From: Haliea sp040222615
Lineage (GTDB): Bacteria > Pseudomonadota > Gammaproteobacteria > Pseudomonadales > Halieaceae
NCBI RefSeq assembly: GCF_040222615.1
Contig: NZ_JAVKCQ010000016.1
Location: 1-14,884, forward strand
Direction of reading: 5' to 3'
DNA: 14,884 nucleotides
Part shown: positions 13,559 to 14,884 of the stretch, one piece after another
Position numbering within the stretch: position 1 is the first letter of the stretch
Layout of the letters: the number at the start of each line of letters is the position of its first letter
Program-made: the position numbers and the translations under genes
The notes under the pieces: model-generated
What the model was told of the DNA's origin: nothing
Seen by the model: only the letters and a program-made list of their open reading frames with translations
Databases searched by the model: none

Positions 13559-14184
13559 GCGTATTGACAACAGCACAGATCACCCTGCAGCCGCGTGCTG
13601 ACGCAGACGCCATCGAACAGGCCCTGCGCCAGCAGCTCGCCGGCGCAGCGGACCTCGCAGCCTGGCACTGCGGCCGCAACCTGGAGGGTTGCTGGGGCGC
13701 GGGGCACTTCACGGTGGACATGATATGGCGGCGACCCGGCCCGCAGCTGGAGCTGGACTTGACCTGCGCCCCGGGCGTTGCCAGCGCGGATGTCGTCGGC
13801 TATGACACCATTGGCAGCGGCTTGCGGGAACCGGATCTGGGAGACGGTATCTGGCGCACACTGTTGCTGACCACTCGCGCGGGTACCGCTCCGGCGGAGG
13901 TGGTGGCGTTCGAGCAGGAGTTACTGGGAATGCCGGGCTACATGCGCGGCATCCGCAATTGGCGCCTGGGGCGCGTGACCAGCCCGGGCTCCCGCTGGAC
14001 CCATGTCTGGCAGCAGGAATACAGTGCCATTGAGGACCTCGCGGGCGAGTACCTGCAACACCCTTACCACTGGGGCTGGGTGGACCGGCGCTTCGACCCG
14101 GAATTCCCGCAAGTGTGGGTGGTGGAGACTCAGCTCTGCCACGCCTTCTGCCCGCTGCAGAGCAGTATCATTAACCGGGTTTGA
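13555..14184 (+). CDS. Dabb-type (stress-response A/B barrel) protein, likely two-domain
   Basis: A 209-residue protein. The C-terminal half (about 97-197) has Dabb-like features: GIWRTLLLTTRAGTAPAEVV, FEQELLGMPGYMRGIRNWRL, GRVTSPGSRWTHVWQQEYSA and EDLAGEYLQHPYHWGWVDRR, where Y-x-x-H-P-x-H is the best-known Dabb motif. The N-terminal half (AQITLQPRADADAIEQALRQ ... GRNLEGCWGAGHFTVDMIW) looks like a diverged barrel half, so the protein may form one barrel by itself. Dabb-fold members include olivetolic acid cyclase and related small enzymes as well as proteins of unknown role. Its ATG overlaps the previous stop by four bases. It is the last gene of the run and is convergent with the SDR at the right edge. 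Confidence 0.68.
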   Translation: MSVLTTAQITLQPRADADAIEQALRQQLAGAADLAAWHCGRNLEGCWGAGHFTVDMIWRRPGPQLELDLTCAPGVASADVVGYDTIGSGLREPDLGDGIWRTLLLTTRAGTAPAEVVAFEQELLGMPGYMRGIRNWRLGRVTSPGSRWTHVWQQEYSAIEDLAGEYLQHPYHWGWVDRRFDPEFPQVWVVETQLCHAFCPLQSSIINRV

Positions 14185-14210
14185 CCTGGTGTCTGGCCAG
14201 CGGCGTCGGC

Positions 14211-14884
14211 TCAGGCCACGCCCAGGCCCGCCAGCACCTCGGGAGGTAGCGCCGGATCGCAGAGCCCCGACAGATGTCGGGCCCGGTTTTCGGCAAACTC
14301 CCGGGTCGTCTCAGGGTGGGTGGATACCCAGAAGCGGCCCCCGGCGATCTGCGGCAATATCCGCGCGGCGGCTTCATCGCCGCTAATGCCTTCAGACTTC
14401 AGCATATGGCGCATGATCTCCCGGTGCCGGGCGTTGACCGGGTCCTCCCCGGTTTCGGAGTCCTCGAAGATGCGCGTGGTCACCGGCCCCGGCAGGATCG
14501 CCGAAACGTGGATAGGCGCTTTCTTCACCTGCATCTCCAGATACAGGCACTCGCTGAAGGACAGGATAGCGTGCTTGCTGAGTACATAGGATGTCTGAAT
14601 CGGCATGATACCCAGGCCGCCGATGGACGAGGTGTTGGCAATCCAGGCCCGCTTGCCCGACTCCAGCATCCGCGGCACGAATGCCCGCACCCCGTGGATC
14701 GCGCCGTGAATGTTGATATTCAGCGTTCTTTCCCACAGCGCCGCGGGCAACTCCCAGACATAGCCCAGGGTTTCGATTCCGGCGTTGTTCACCAGCAGGG
14801 TGACATCACCGAAGGCTTCACGAGTCAGGGCCGCGAGCCGATCCAGTGCTTCCGGCTCGGAGACATCGGTGTGCACCGCGAGCG
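14211..14884 (-). CDS. SDR family oxidoreductase, 5' end beyond window
   Basis: A partial minus-strand SDR; the frame runs off the right edge, so the glycine cofactor loop is missing. The visible part reads from LAVHTDVSEPEAL through LLVNNAGIETLGYVWELP (intact NNAG), the catalytic serine in NTSSIGGLG and the YVLSK Tyr/Lys pair, then LPGPVTTRIFEDSETGEDP and a C-terminal EAAARILPQIAGGRFWVSTH. That ending, with G-x-F-W-V-S-T-H-P, is typical of SDRs without the common GGxxx C-terminus. The frame's first apparent start is a GTG within the DVS strand and is not the true start. It is 26 bases from the convergent Dabb-type gene. The substrate is unknown. Confidence 0.9.
   Translation of the reverse strand, partial: LAVHTDVSEPEALDRLAALTREAFGDVTLLVNNAGIETLGYVWELPAALWERTLNINIHGAIHGVRAFVPRMLESGKRAWIANTSSIGGLGIMPIQTSYVLSKHAILSFSECLYLEMQVKKAPIHVSAILPGPVTTRIFEDSETGEDPVNARHREIMRHMLKSEGISGDEAAARILPQIAGGRFWVSTHPETTREFAENRARHLSGLCDPALPPEVLAGLGVA

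Noticed and set aside
1..14884. Insertion sequences, CRISPR arrays, tRNA or rRNA genes
   Set aside because: I saw no transposase-like frame, no regularly spaced repeats and no tRNA or rRNA signature on either strand.

Overview
The window is 14.9 kb of GC-rich, densely coded bacterial DNA. GC-rich codon use, strong Shine-Dalgarno sites, wrbA/DoxX, YegP and YidB-like housekeeping proteins, and an accessory set rich in SDRs, DUF1214, EthD and sulfotransferase-family proteins suggest a proteobacterium. A marine gammaproteobacterium of the Halieaceae/Spongiibacteraceae kind is my best guess, but no marker gene settles it. I see no rRNA, tRNA, CRISPR array, transposase or plasmid gene.

Layout: (1) 1-738, the tail of a DoxX-like membrane protein followed by wrbA. 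(2) 781-1551, an SDR on the minus strand, divergent from (3) 1779-6263, a plus-strand run of a DUF1214 protein, an SDR, a sulfotransferase-family protein and a luciferase-like (LLM) flavin oxidoreductase. (4) 6330-7302, a 19-codon SDR-like start fragment that ends against the 3' end of yegP (minus strand), then a divergent YidB-like protein. (5) 7488-9935, an acyl-CoA ligase and a tandem EthD-like protein. (6) 9941-10810, a second LLM oxidoreductase on the minus strand, divergent from (7) 10990-14184, a second sulfotransferase-family protein, an EthD protein, a lipocalin-like protein, an unrecognised small protein and a Dabb-type alpha+beta-barrel protein. (8) 14211 to the right edge, an SDR on the minus strand lacking its 5' end.

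Blocks 2, 3 and 5-8 look like one accessory metabolic island. Three SDRs (alcohol/ketone redox), two LLM flavin enzymes (oxygenation or hydride transfer), a CoA ligase (carboxylate activation), two PAPS-type sulfotransferase-family proteins and several EthD/Dabb/lipocalin-like small proteins fit the breakdown or modification of a hydrophobic, perhaps polycyclic or terpenoid, compound. The substrate cannot be read from the sequence. No beta-oxidation genes, ring-cleavage dioxygenase, P450, transporter or dedicated regulator lies inside the window, so the pathway must extend beyond it. The least understood part is the compact four-gene run at 12357-14184, where small barrel-fold proteins follow a sulfotransferase. 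The yegP/YidB-like pair looks unrelated and may have been joined into the island at a truncated SDR gene.
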